Source: Enterobacter sp. JUb54 (GTDB lineage: Bacteria; Pseudomonadota; Gammaproteobacteria; Enterobacterales; Enterobacteriaceae). Taken from it: a DNA stretch of 64,000 bases. This document shows positions 1-8,555 of this stretch, one piece after another. The notes under the pieces are model-generated. The model saw only the letters and a list, made by a program, of their open reading frames with translations. It searched no databases and was not told where the DNA came from. The position numbers were made by a program, and so were the translations under genes. The stretch spans positions 1,116,001 to 1,180,000 of the forward strand of contig NZ_CP060418.1 of the NCBI RefSeq assembly GCF_014298075.1. Direction: 5' to 3'. Within the stretch, counting starts at the first letter, position 1; each line of letters opens with the position of its first letter.

Positions 1-1038
1 CATAATCCCATCAGTTAACCCCTGCGGCCAGATCTCCCAGCCCCATTCGGTATAGGTGCTCTGCGGGTTACGCACGAAATGAAACAGTCCATCCACGCCA
101 GGTTCACCGCCGCTCAGGCCTTCCTGTGGCTCGGCCGAGACGGTTTCACGGCGATAGTAATTGAGCCCGATAAAGTCGCAGCGGCTTTCACGCAGCAGGG
201 CGTCATCCTCCGGCGCGAAGCGCGGCACGCCCCACAGCGCCTGGGTCTGTTGCAGCAGCTCCTCGGGATAGTGGCCTTTTAATACCGGGTCATATAACCA
301 GTGGGTATGCACTGCGTCGGCCATGGCGGTAGCCTGGCGATCGGCTTCGCTATCGGTGAGCGGAGTGTGCGGCTGGAGCACGTTAACGAAACCAATCTCG
401 CCGTTAATACCGGATTCACGGAATGATTTTACCGCCAGGGCGTGGGCGATGAACACGTGGTGGCATGCCTGAATGGCGCGGGCCGGGTCGCGAACGGCCG
501 GCGGATGGCAACCATTAATATAACCATGTCCAATAAAGACAATGGTCTCGTTAAAGGTTGCCCACAGTTTTACCCGGGAGCCGTAGCGGGCGTAACACAG
601 GCGGGCATACTCAGCGAATGCTTCGGCGGTACTGCGTGCTTCCCAGCCCCCTTCATCCTGCAGCGCCTGCGGGAGATCCCAGTGATAGAGGGTGATCATG
701 GGTTCGATATTGTGGGCCAGCAGCTCATCGATCAGATCGCTATAAAACTGAACCCCCGCTTCATTGATTTCGCCACGTCCCTGAGGGAGCAAGCGCGGCC
801 AGGAGATAGAGAAGCGGTAGCTTTGCAGGCCCATCTCCGCCATCAGCGCAACGTCTTCGCGAAAGCGGTGGTAGTGATCCACGGCGACGTCACCGTTGGT
901 GTTTTCAAACGTCGCTCCCGGCTGATGGGCGTAAATATCCCAGATTGACGGGCCTTTGCCGTCAGCGTCGTGACCGCCTTCAACCTGATAGGCTGCGGTG
1001 GCAGCGCCCCAAAGGAACTGTTGTGGAAATGCGGACAT
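1..1038 (-). CDS. Family 1 glycoside hydrolase (beta-glucosidase or 6-phospho-beta-glucosidase), partial
   Basis: Cytoplasmic GH1 TIM-barrel enzyme that removes a terminal glucosyl or 6-phosphoglucosyl unit from beta-glucosides. The ATG at 1038 has an AAGGAG ribosome site and opens with the GH1 N-terminal signature FLWGAATAAYQVEG. TFNE at residues 161-164 carries the acid/base glutamate. The frame runs without a stop to base 1 (346 codons), so the nucleophile motif ENG and the C-terminus lie outside the window. No sugar transporter is visible, so free versus phosphorylated substrate cannot be decided. The promoter side carries a 47-bp palindrome that resembles LacI-family operators, which suggests induction by the substrate. 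Confidence 0.9.
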   Translation of the reverse strand, partial: MSAFPQQFLWGAATAAYQVEGGHDADGKGPSIWDIYAHQPGATFENTNGDVAVDHYHRFREDVALMAEMGLQSYRFSISWPRLLPQGRGEINEAGVQFYSDLIDELLAHNIEPMITLYHWDLPQALQDEGGWEARSTAEAFAEYARLCYARYGSRVKLWATFNETIVFIGHGYINGCHPPAVRDPARAIQACHHVFIAHALAVKSFRESGINGEIGFVNVLQPHTPLTDSEADRQATAMADAVHTHWLYDPVLKGHYPEELLQQTQALWGVPRFAPEDDALLRESRCDFIGLNYYRRETVSAEPQEGLSGGEPGVDGLFHFVRNPQSTYTEWGWEIWPQGLTDGIM

Positions 1039-1081
1039 GATAAAACTCCTTATCAAATGATAAAGAGAGTGTATGAATGTG

Positions 1082-1128
1082 TTCGCAGTTGTGCAACCGG
1101 TTTCAGAAACCGGTTGCACAACTGCGAA
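1082..1128. promoter_or_regulatory. 47-bp perfect palindrome, probable double LacI-family operator
   Basis: Two 23-base arms (1082-1104 and 1106-1128) are exact reverse complements around a single central A. Each arm contains a site of the form TGCAACCGGTTTCA, close to the LacI/GalR-family pattern TGAAACCGGTTTCA known for AscG-type regulators. It lies 44 bases upstream of the glycosidase start. There is no T-tract, so a terminator is less likely than an operator. The bound regulator is not in the window. Confidence 0.6.
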
Positions 1129-1163
1129 GTGGGTCACTGTTTCCCGTCAGCAGGGATGACGCA

Positions 1164-1313
1164 CTAGTGAGGCTGAACGTTGGTGGTCACAACATTAGCC
1201 GGAGGCGGTGACTGGTAGTTATCAATGTGGTGCGCGATAACCAGAAGCAGGGCGGAAACCCCGAAAACAACCCATCCGATAAGTTCTACAATTCTGTTTA
1301 AAACGTTCGACAT
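1164..1313 (-). CDS. blr: Blr small inner-membrane protein
   Basis: A 49-residue single-span membrane protein. The core NRIVELIGWVVFGVSALLL followed by HIDNYQ matches E. coli Blr, the small division-associated protein whose loss raises beta-lactam sensitivity. The hydrophobic segment covers about residues 7-27 and is followed by a Pro/Asn-rich tail slightly longer than in E. coli (41 residues). The start at 1313 is chosen because MSNVLNR aligns with the E. coli N-terminus; upstream in-frame codons read Arg/Cys-rich and look non-coding. It is divergent from ydgJ, as in E. coli. The ribosome site is weak. Confidence 0.85.
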   Translation of the reverse strand: MSNVLNRIVELIGWVVFGVSALLLVIAHHIDNYQSPPPANVVTTNVQPH

Positions 1314-1504
1314 AATTCTAAAATTAAAAGTTAAAGCAGAGCTAAATGTTACTAAACGACGACAGCAACGCAAGAACTACCTGGAAGAATTGTCACGATT
1401 GTCGTAAAGATGAACAGCGATAATACATTAGGAAAGCTAATAAATAAAATGCATCTTATAGTTAACAGGCAGGGCGAAATCTACCGCTGAACGGGGGTGA
1501 GACG

Positions 1505-2545
1505 ATGAGTGACAATATTCAGGTCGGTATCATAGGGTACGGGTATGCCAGTAAAACCTTTCATGCGCCATTAATCAGCGGCACGCCGGGAATGACCCTG
1601 GCCGCGGTCTCCAGCAGTGATGCAACGAAAGTGCATGCCGACTGGCCCGCGCTGCGCGTCGTCGCCGATGCCGCCAGTTTACTGAGCGACCCTCATCTTG
1701 ATCTGATCGTGATCCCAACCCCCAACGATAGCCATTTCCCGCTGGCTCAGGCCGCGCTGGCGGCGGGTAAGCATGTTGTCGTCGATAAACCGTTTACGGT
1801 GACACTGTCACAAGCTCGGGCATTAGAGGCGATGGCTAAAAGCGACGGCAGACTGCTGTCGGTATTTCATAACCGCCGCTGGGACAGCGACTTTTTGACG
1901 GTGAAGTCGCTGATTAATGAAGGACAGCTGGGCGAGGTGTGCTATTTCGAATCGCATTTTGACCGCTACCGCCCGCAGGTTCGCCAGCGCTGGCGTGAAC
2001 AGGGAGGCCCCGGCAGCGGGATCTGGTACGATCTTGGGCCGCATCTTCTCGATCAGGTAGTCAATCTGTTTGGTCTGCCGGTCAGCATCCACGTTGATTT
2101 AGCACAGCTGCGCCCTGGCGCGCAGGCGACCGACTATTTTCATGCGACGCTGGTCTATCCCCAGCGCCGCGTGGTATTGCACGGTACGCTGCTGGCGGCA
2201 GCAGAAACTGCACGCTATATCGTCCACGGTTCCCGGGCGAGCTATGTGAAATACGGCCTGGATCCGCAGGAAGCGCGGTTGAAAAACGGCGAACGTCTAC
2301 CCCAGGAGGATTGGGGCTACGATATGCGTGACGGCATTTTGACCCGCGCGGAGGGGGAAGAACGCCATGAAGAGAGCTGGCTGACTGTACCGGGCAACTA
2401 TCCGGCCTATTATGCGGCGATTCGTGATGCGCTGAACGGCAATGGTGAGAATCCGGTTCCCGCCAGTCAGGCGATTCAGATAATGGAATTAATTGAGCTG
2501 GGGCTGGAATCGGCAAAACACCGCGCCACATTGTCGCTGATTTAG
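1505..2545 (+). CDS. ydgJ: Gfo/Idh/MocA-family NAD(P)-dependent oxidoreductase YdgJ
   Basis: A 346-residue oxidoreductase with an N-terminal Rossmann fold (VGIIGYGYASKTFHAP, residues 7-22). The family's substrate-site EKP motif appears as DKP (VVVDKPFTV, about residues 92-100). The C-terminal alpha/beta domain usually binds a sugar or inositol. The substrate of YdgJ is not established. The ATG at 1505 follows a GGGGTGAG ribosome site. It is divergent from blr, with a 191-base promoter region at 1314-1504, and convergent with add across a 10-bp stem-loop. Length and N-terminus agree with E. coli YdgJ. Confidence 0.93.
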   Translation: MSDNIQVGIIGYGYASKTFHAPLISGTPGMTLAAVSSSDATKVHADWPALRVVADAASLLSDPHLDLIVIPTPNDSHFPLAQAALAAGKHVVVDKPFTVTLSQARALEAMAKSDGRLLSVFHNRRWDSDFLTVKSLINEGQLGEVCYFESHFDRYRPQVRQRWREQGGPGSGIWYDLGPHLLDQVVNLFGLPVSIHVDLAQLRPGAQATDYFHATLVYPQRRVVLHGTLLAAAETARYIVHGSRASYVKYGLDPQEARLKNGERLPQEDWGYDMRDGILTRAEGEERHEESWLTVPGNYPAYYAAIRDALNGNGENPVPASQAIQIMELIELGLESAKHRATLSLI

Positions 2546-2567
2546 CCCGGCAGATGGTCTGCCGGGC
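2545..2567. terminator. Stem-loop between ydgJ and add
   Basis: A perfect 10-bp stem (2545-2554 with 2558-2567) with loop TGG lies between the converging stop codons. There is no clear T-tract on either strand, so this is a terminator-like hairpin rather than a canonical intrinsic terminator. Confidence 0.55.
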
Positions 2568-2573
2568 AATCGG

Positions 2574-3575
2574 TCAAGCCACTTTAACACGCTCAATCAG
2601 CGCGATTTTTTCCTGAGGGCTCAGAAACGCCTGTTCCAGACCATTGATCTGCGCCTGGCGAATCTGCTCACGGCTCAGGCCCGCAGCCGGCGCCGCGACG
2701 GTATATTCGTGAATAATATCGATGCCCTGAACCGCAGGATCGTCGGTATTGATCGACGCCAAAACGTCGTGCTCGAGGAAGGTTTTCAGCGGATGCTGCG
2801 CCAGGGACGCCACGGTGCTGGTCTGAATGTTGGAGGTCAGGCAGGACTCGATGCCAATGCGTTTCTCGGCGAGGTAGTCCATCAGCGCCGGATCCTGAAC
2901 GGCTTTCACACCATGACCGATACGTTCCGCGCCCAGCTCACGAATGGCCTGCCAGATGCTCTCGGGACCCGCAGCTTCACCCGCGTGGACCGTAATGCGC
3001 CAGCCGGCGTCGCGTGCGAGGGTGAAGTGATCGGTGAAACGCTCGCCGGGAAAACCGAGTTCATCCCCGGCCAGGTCGAGTGCGGTAATGCCATCGCGAT
3101 GGGCCAGCAGGGCGTCCAGCTCTTGCTGGCAGGCCGCTTCGCCGAAGGTGCGGCTCAGAATACCGATCAGACGGGCATCGACGTTAAAGTCGCGGCAGCC
3201 TTCGCGGACGCCGGCAATCACCGCCTCGACCACGCCGTCGACCGGCAGCTGGTGGGTCATCGCCATGTAGCGCGGGGAAAAACGCAATTCAACGTAGTGC
3301 AGGCCGTTGCGCGCGGCATCTTCGACGTTTTCATAGGCCACACGGCGGCAGGCTTCCAGCGAGGCGAGGACTTTTACGCCCCAGTCCAGTTTAGCGAGGA
3401 AACTCACGAGGTCAGGTTCATTGCTGGTGACCTGGACGTGGGGGATCAGGGTATCAAGTGAGGTTGCCGGAAGCGCGATATTGAACTGGCGGCCAAGATC
3501 GAGAATAGTTTGGGCACGGATATTGCCGTCAAGGTGGCGATGAATGTCGGTTAATGGCAAAGTCGAATCAATCAT
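2574..3575 (-). CDS. add: Adenosine deaminase
   Basis: Zinc-dependent cytoplasmic deaminase that converts adenosine and deoxyadenosine to inosine and deoxyinosine in purine salvage. The metal and catalytic motifs are intact: DIHRHLDGN near the N-terminus, HAGEAAG in the middle and SINTDDP toward the C-terminus. The start at 3575 gives 333 residues, the E. coli length. An in-frame ATG at 3587 would add four residues but has no ribosome site, while the chosen start has a weak GAG. The gene is monocistronic here, because E. coli's neighbour malY is displaced 5 kb away by inserted genes. Confidence 0.95.
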   Translation of the reverse strand: MIDSTLPLTDIHRHLDGNIRAQTILDLGRQFNIALPATSLDTLIPHVQVTSNEPDLVSFLAKLDWGVKVLASLEACRRVAYENVEDAARNGLHYVELRFSPRYMAMTHQLPVDGVVEAVIAGVREGCRDFNVDARLIGILSRTFGEAACQQELDALLAHRDGITALDLAGDELGFPGERFTDHFTLARDAGWRITVHAGEAAGPESIWQAIRELGAERIGHGVKAVQDPALMDYLAEKRIGIESCLTSNIQTSTVASLAQHPLKTFLEHDVLASINTDDPAVQGIDIIHEYTVAAPAAGLSREQIRQAQINGLEQAFLSPQEKIALIERVKVA

Positions 3576-3761
3576 GGTCGCACTCATTTTTAGGTAAAGT
3601 GCACATCATTATACAACATCTGTTTAATCATTTAAAAGTATCAAAGAATCGGCAGCGACTATTCGTTTGATGCTCACAGCGGCGCGCAAATGGGGATTAG
3701 CGGCGATAATGATATATATCATCATCGCCTGTGCCGTCCTGCTAATTCTTGCTGGCGAATC

Positions 3762-5282
3762 TTAGCGGTACTTGTCTCTTTTTTGTACATACAGCAGCTT
3801 GTCGGATTTTTTTATCGCCGTTTCCAGTGAATCGTCGGGATCCATCTGATGATTGCCGTGTGAAAACGCCACCAGTTTGTCTGTATCGGTATGCTCTAAA
3901 TGCGCCTTAATTCTGGCGATGATTTCCAGACTTTTAAGGTACGGCGTATCGATAAGGATCAGGATAAACTCATCGCCACCGAGGCGGATGCCGTAATCAC
4001 TTTTACGAATAGATTGTTCGATGGCCTGGCCTAATAGCTGAATGACCTTGTCACCCACATCATGCCCGCGGGTGTCATTGATTTTTTTCAGACCGTCGCT
4101 GTCAATGGATACCACGGTTACCGGGATGTTTTTACCGAGTGCGGTCCCTATCTTGCGGTCCAGCGCATCGTTGAGCACTTTTCTGTTGTACAGGCCGGTC
4201 AGGGTGTCGGTGACGTTATCTTTTGACAGCATGGCGTGGCGGGCCATTTGTGTTTTGGTGTAGCGGCACAGCAGCCAGGTACTGAGGATGTAAAGGACCG
4301 CCAGCCACAGGTTATTGAGGGCAAAATACAGCAAATCCATTTTAATATTTAAAACATAGAACGGAGTCAGGTTCTCTTTATGTTTTATAATATTGAAGGT
4401 TTTTATTGTCGAGTGATGGAAGTAAATGTCGTCGCCGGTGGAACGGTCGGTGACGTACAGTGATAAAAAACGCCAGAGCACCGGTCGGTCAGCGGTATAA
4501 AACGAAGTGGCAAGATCGTCAATATTAACATCGGTCACGATAACCCCTTTGATCATGCCATTCTGAAACACCGGGGTTAACATGCTGATAATATTTTTCT
4601 TAGTATAACCATCGCGATAAATATGTGAGGTGATATTTTCGCCGTGCAGTAAATCATTGAGCGCGCTGGGGTCGATATTAATAATATGGGCGCTGCGGGT
4701 GATATCGATCAGGTTATCATCGCGAACTAACCAGTTATCAAAGCGATACTGGTTGGTATCAATGATTTTGTTAATGTAAATATAGTTATTGGCCAGATCG
4801 ATATAATATTTGGTGTTATGAAAAACATACCCCCGGTAATTAGAAAAAGCATATTTTGACGCCGACTGATTATAGTCGCTCTGGATGATGGAGAGGGCGG
4901 AAACGTCGCGCCCCCAGATATGACAATCGGGATTGCGGGTTTGTAAGGTACCGCTTAACCCCTTGAAGGTCTGGTGGGTCAGATTGAGGCCGGAAACCCC
5001 GTTTACCGATTCGAGATCCTCGCAAACCGCACGGGTTTTGTCATTTTGCCCGTCGGACATTAACGGGGCGGTAGAAAAGGCCCTCGAGAGCTGCAGCGCC
5101 ATATGCTGGTTGATGTATTCGGCATGGGAAAGCGCGGACTCGCCGCTTTCCGCCACATAGCCCATGTATCTTTGCAGATCGCGATATTCACGCATGATGA
5201 ATCCAATGAATATCGCCGTCGTCAGAATGATGGTGAGCATATTGATATAGCGAGAGCGCAGGGAAACCGTGGTGTGGTCCAT
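3762..5282 (-). CDS. Membrane-bound diguanylate cyclase, DgcJ (YeaJ)-like
   Basis: A 506-residue c-di-GMP synthase. It has an N-terminal membrane span (about residues 13-30), a periplasmic sensory domain of the GAPES3 type, a second span (about 318-342) and a C-terminal GGDEF domain. The active site GGDEF is at residues 435-439. An RxxD inhibitory site (RKSD, 426-429) lies five residues before it, so product feedback is likely. Segments such as GLNLT, GTLQT and DRPVLWRFL match remembered E. coli DgcJ. Stretches of the periplasmic domain (4350-4900) are visibly AT-richer than the neighbours. A 38-codon ORF ends one base before the start. E. coli has no cyclase between add and malY. Confidence 0.93.
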   Translation of the reverse strand: MDHTTVSLRSRYINMLTIILTTAIFIGFIMREYRDLQRYMGYVAESGESALSHAEYINQHMALQLSRAFSTAPLMSDGQNDKTRAVCEDLESVNGVSGLNLTHQTFKGLSGTLQTRNPDCHIWGRDVSALSIIQSDYNQSASKYAFSNYRGYVFHNTKYYIDLANNYIYINKIIDTNQYRFDNWLVRDDNLIDITRSAHIINIDPSALNDLLHGENITSHIYRDGYTKKNIISMLTPVFQNGMIKGVIVTDVNIDDLATSFYTADRPVLWRFLSLYVTDRSTGDDIYFHHSTIKTFNIIKHKENLTPFYVLNIKMDLLYFALNNLWLAVLYILSTWLLCRYTKTQMARHAMLSKDNVTDTLTGLYNRKVLNDALDRKIGTALGKNIPVTVVSIDSDGLKKINDTRGHDVGDKVIQLLGQAIEQSIRKSDYGIRLGGDEFILILIDTPYLKSLEIIARIKAHLEHTDTDKLVAFSHGNHQMDPDDSLETAIKKSDKLLYVQKRDKYR

Positions 5283-5283
5283 A

Positions 5284-5400
5284 TTAGATGACCTGTCCGC
5301 TAAAGTGGCTCAGCAGGCGCCGGAAGGCAGATAATGCGACATTTCCCTGCATGACTTCCCCCATCAACAGGTTAATAACGGAGCGAAAAGTATACGGCAT
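5284..5400 (-). CDS. Possible 38-residue upstream ORF of the diguanylate cyclase
   Basis: An ATG at 5400 opens a 38-codon frame (MPYTFRSVINLLM...) that stops with TAA at 5284-5286, one base before the cyclase ATG. An AGGA sequence lies upstream but at a long distance of about 12 bases. The product would be short, moderately hydrophobic and basic. I do not recognise it. The tight spacing would suit translational coupling to the cyclase. Chance cannot be excluded for an ORF this short. Confidence 0.35.
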   Translation of the reverse strand: MPYTFRSVINLLMGEVMQGNVALSAFRRLLSHFSGQVI

Positions 5401-5637
5401 GGTGGCTTCTGTTCCTCATCCTTAAGGCGTATCGGGCGGTTGTCAATATCAGTATAGAAGTATTACTCCTAATGATAATGCCTGTGTATTATCCCGAGAG
5501 TGAAATTTTAGGCTTCCATGATGTATATTTCCAGTTAATTAAACCAGTATTTTACTTTTATTGCAGAATATCATGATTGTGAGGCGGAGAGGGGCAGGCC
5601 GGTTGCGGACAGCGCCCGGCCCGGCCTGAGTCAGGGC
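5401..5637. other. AT-rich intergenic region with a stem-loop downstream of yedF
   Basis: No gene is supported here. Bases 5440-5580 are AT-rich and probably hold the cyclase promoter. A stem-loop with arms CAGGCCGG (5595-5602) and CCGGCCTG (5621-5628) lies just past the yedF stop and may end the yedEF transcript, although it has no T-tract. Confidence 0.45.
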
Positions 5638-5871
5638 TTATTTTTGGATCAAATAACGGATAGTTGGCCCGTCCTGCTGGATATCCAGAACCGTATAGCC
5701 GTAGTTCCGGGCATCCTGGGGAATGTTGTTGATCGACTGCGGGCAGTCGCTGACCACTTCCAGTATCTCTCCCTTTTTGAGCGAAGGCATCGCCTCAAGG
5801 GTTGCCACGGCCGGATAGGGGCAGGGTTCACCCACCATGTCGAGGCGGTAATCGGGCACGATATTTTTCAT
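5638..5871 (-). CDS. yedF: TusA-family sulfur carrier protein YedF
   Basis: A 77-residue TusA/SirA-fold protein, almost identical to remembered E. coli YedF. The CPYP motif (GEPCPYPAV, residues 15-23) carries the conserved persulfide cysteine of the family. The partner and pathway are not settled; sulfur or selenium relay with YedE is the usual proposal. Its ATG overlaps the yedE stop by four bases (ATGA), so the two are translationally coupled. E. coli keeps yedEF near the flagellar region, whereas here the pair sits between add and malY. Confidence 0.95.
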   Translation of the reverse strand: MKNIVPDYRLDMVGEPCPYPAVATLEAMPSLKKGEILEVVSDCPQSINNIPQDARNYGYTVLDIQQDGPTIRYLIQK

Positions 5872-7079
5872 GCGGCATCCTTAGCGTTAACGGTAGCAAG
5901 CGACTTCTGGCGGAAAAAGTGTTTCTCCCAGGCGATGACCAGCATCAGGGCGATAAACAGCAGCAGGTAGGTGACCAGCAGGCCGCCGAACGGACCAAAG
6001 GTGGTCAGCAGGTTGACCTTATCCCAGTTTGTCGCCAGCGCAGGCGACAGGTCATCCCAGAAATAGGCCAGAATCGTTGAGCCAATCACGTTGCCCAGCC
6101 CCACCCACCAGTAGTGGACCTGGCCTTCAACGGCGCGATACATCCAGCCGGTTTCGCAACCGCCGGCCAACACGATGCCGAACCCAAACAGCAGGCCGCC
6201 GATAACCGCATTAGGGCCAGCCCACATGATTTTAGGCTCCATGCCCAACTGGACGTAGCTGAAAATCCCAATCGCACTGGCGGCCATTCCGAAGATGATC
6301 GCTTTCGCCATATAGGTGCGCCCGGTGATCCACATATCGCGGAACGCCGAGGTAAAGCAGATCTGCGCGCGCTCAATCAGCAAACCGAACCCGACGCCAA
6401 ACAGCATCGCGAGGCCCAGCTTTGGCCGGTCGATGGCGGTCAGCAGGCCCCAGGCGATCATCGCGAAGAACACCAGCATTCCGGCGCGGAAACGGCGTCG
6501 CGCCTGGGCGGGTTTTTGCGTTAACGGTGACGCCGCGCTGACTTTCTGCATCCTGACCGGAATGCGGAAAATGGGCAGCAGGGTAAAGCGGGCGCCAAAC
6601 CAGGTACCGATCGCCGTGGCGATGGCAAAAAACCAGGCGTGCAGGGAAAACTGAGGGATACCGGTAAAAAAGGCCGCGAGATTACAGCCCATCGCCAGGC
6701 GCGCGCCAAACCCGGCGATGATCCCGCCGGCCACCGCCTGAAAAATGCGGATGCGGCTGCGCGGCAGGCGCAGTTTGACGTTATTGGCCCATAGCGCGGC
6801 GGCAAAACAGCCGCCGAACATGCCGAGGATCATCATGCCGTCGATGCGGGTCAGCGGCGTGCCTTCAAGGTGGATCAGCTGGTAATAGCCCCACTGTTCG
6901 GTATGGACGCCGACAAGCTGCAGTAATTGCCCGCCCCAACGGGTAAATTCACCGGTAACGGCCCAGAACGTGCCGGTAATGCCGAAATAGTAGGTGGAGA
7001 GAATACCGGCGGCGATCACCGCGGGCGCTGGCGCCCAGAACTTCACCAGGTAGGCTTGTTTGAATTGTTGCCATGTCAT
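5868..7079 (-). CDS. yedE: YeeE/YedE-family inner-membrane transporter YedE
   Basis: A 403-residue polytopic membrane protein of the YeeE/YedE family, whose characterised member moves thiosulfate. The family's conserved cysteines appear in AMGCNLAAFF, RAQICFTSAF and AGGCETGWMYR. The start at 7079 matches E. coli (MTWQQF against MSWQQF) and has an AGAGG ribosome site; upstream codons in frame have none. It is the first gene of the yedE-yedF operon. A role in sulfur or selenium uptake with the carrier YedF is inferred from the family and the operon, not shown by the sequence. Confidence 0.94.
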   Translation of the reverse strand: MTWQQFKQAYLVKFWAPAPAVIAAGILSTYYFGITGTFWAVTGEFTRWGGQLLQLVGVHTEQWGYYQLIHLEGTPLTRIDGMMILGMFGGCFAAALWANNVKLRLPRSRIRIFQAVAGGIIAGFGARLAMGCNLAAFFTGIPQFSLHAWFFAIATAIGTWFGARFTLLPIFRIPVRMQKVSAASPLTQKPAQARRRFRAGMLVFFAMIAWGLLTAIDRPKLGLAMLFGVGFGLLIERAQICFTSAFRDMWITGRTYMAKAIIFGMAASAIGIFSYVQLGMEPKIMWAGPNAVIGGLLFGFGIVLAGGCETGWMYRAVEGQVHYWWVGLGNVIGSTILAYFWDDLSPALATNWDKVNLLTTFGPFGGLLVTYLLLFIALMLVIAWEKHFFRQKSLATVNAKDAA

Positions 7080-7302
7080 AAAAGATGCCTCTGAACTCAG
7101 AAGGTAAATCACCCCGGACGGGGTTGAAGAACGGCGATCATACGCCGCTCAGGACGTTAAAACGCTCGACGGGATCAAGAGGAACGGTATCGGTGACGAC
7201 GTCAGGTGGGCTAATGTGCCATCCGGTGCCTCTGAGATGTCAGTCAGGTGTCCGTTTTGTGAACAAATTATTACCCTTGCCTGGCTCTGAAAAATGGCGA
7301 AA

Positions 7303-7429
7303 TATACCCGTCATCCTTCAAGCTGCCTCTGTGTTGGCTGCACTTAGCAACCCCAGTCACATCGCTATCTATGCTGCTGGGGATTTGTTCCTCTGCTGCC
7401 TGACGCATCTTGGATGATGGTGTGTACAT
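7303..7429. repeat. Probable interspersed palindromic repeat (about 127 bp)
   Basis: The rest of the yedE to zntB-like intergenic region (7080-7474) holds no gene. It contains an element bounded by imperfect inverted ends: TACCCGTCATCCTTCAAGCTGC on the left and the complement of GCATCTTGGATGATGGTGTGTA on the right. This resembles short dispersed elements of enterobacteria that begin with a TACCCGTCAT..TTCAAG motif. No second copy was noticed in the window, so the assignment rests on memory of such repeats. Confidence 0.45.
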
Positions 7430-7474
7430 GCTTTTATTCGCTCTGACAGTGCCAGATGAAATCCTGAGGGATAT

Positions 7475-8503
7475 ATGAGTCAAGATGTCGCCGGAAAGAT
7501 GTTAAAACCCGATTTTGATCTGGAAGTCTCCGGACTGGTGCATGGGTTCCTGTTTCGTGAAGGCCAGGTTCCACAGCAAATCAACTCCCATGAGGTCTGC
7601 GCCCGATATCAGCAACTGGACGGCGAGAATGACTTTGTCTGGCTCCACCTGAACCTCAATCACGCCACCGCTGAGAAATGGCTGACCAGTCATTTTCCCG
7701 TTGACGACTTTTTCTTTGAAGAGATCCGCGACGGTTCCCATACCACGCGGATTGAACGTCAGGATGAGATCCTGTTTGCCGTGCTCAACGATGTCATTTT
7801 CCACCCCAAAGAGGCGACGGCGGAAACCTCAACCCTGTGGCTTTACTGCAGCCAGACGCTGGTGGTGACGGCCCGCTATAAACCGCTGCGTTTTATTGAA
7901 TGGATGCTGCCGCGCCTGGCGACCTTAAAGGTGAACGCGTCAACCGGGCTGCTGGCGTTCTTGCTGGAAGAGCAGGAAGAGGTGCTGGAGCAGGTGGTCA
8001 GGCAGGCCAGTCGCCGCGTCGATGCTATTGAAGAGCGCCTGCTCAGCAACCATGTGCAGCGCAACCGGGCCGACCTCGCGCGCCTGCGGCGTATGCTGCT
8101 GCGCTTTCAGCGCCTGCTGGCACCTGAACCGGCGGCGATGTTCCGTCTGCTCAACCGCCCGCCGGCGTGGATCGATCGCGCCGTGGTGCAGGAGTTCCGC
8201 CAGTTCACCGAGGAGTTTACCGTGGTGCTGAACGATCTCTCCGGGCTGACCGAGCGGATCAGCCTGCTGCAGGAGGAGATAAGCGCCCGGCAGATGGAGC
8301 AAAGCAACCGCACGCTGTATACCCTGACGGTGATCACCGTGCTGGCGTTACCCATCAATATCGTGGCCGGTTTTTTTGGCATGAACGTCGGCGGAATACC
8401 GCTTTCGAGTAACCATCACGGCTTTATTCTGCTGGTGGTGATTGTCGGGGTGTTTACCCTCGGGGCCGGGTATCTGGCTTTCCGGCGGCGGGATGATTTA
8501 TAG
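7475..8503 (+). CDS. CorA-family divalent cation transporter, ZntB-like
   Basis: A 342-residue CorA-superfamily protein. A large cytoplasmic N-terminal domain (about residues 1-275) with a long helical stretch leads to two C-terminal membrane spans. The pore motif is GMNVGGIP between them, where classical CorA has GMN-F and E. coli ZntB has GVNLGGIP, so it is closer to ZntB. The N-terminal half is only distantly similar to remembered E. coli ZntB, so direct orthology and zinc specificity are uncertain. The ATG at 7475 has a GAGGG ribosome site. It is monocistronic and convergent with malY. Confidence 0.85.
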   Translation: MSQDVAGKMLKPDFDLEVSGLVHGFLFREGQVPQQINSHEVCARYQQLDGENDFVWLHLNLNHATAEKWLTSHFPVDDFFFEEIRDGSHTTRIERQDEILFAVLNDVIFHPKEATAETSTLWLYCSQTLVVTARYKPLRFIEWMLPRLATLKVNASTGLLAFLLEEQEEVLEQVVRQASRRVDAIEERLLSNHVQRNRADLARLRRMLLRFQRLLAPEPAAMFRLLNRPPAWIDRAVVQEFRQFTEEFTVVLNDLSGLTERISLLQEEISARQMEQSNRTLYTLTVITVLALPINIVAGFFGMNVGGIPLSSNHHGFILLVVIVGVFTLGAGYLAFRRRDDL

Positions 8504-8524
8504 GGGACGGCAGGGAAAACAGCA

Positions 8525-8548
8525 GTCGCGCAGCCGAAACTGCGCGAC
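8525..8548. terminator. Stem-loop between the zntB-like gene and malY
   Basis: A perfect 9-bp stem, GTCGCGCAG (8525-8533) with CTGCGCGAC (8540-8548), and a six-base loop lies between the two converging genes. No T-tract follows on either strand. It probably marks the shared 3' boundary. Confidence 0.5.
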
Positions 8549-8555
8549 AGGGCGA

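Noticed and set aside
442-948. Plus-strand reading frames across 1-1000
   Set aside because: The minus strand encodes a continuous family 1 glycosidase to the window edge. The plus-strand frames are its complement.
1082-1128. The long palindrome as a transcription terminator of blr
   Set aside because: There is no T-tract on either strand, and the arms contain LacI-type operator sequence. The operator reading is preferred.
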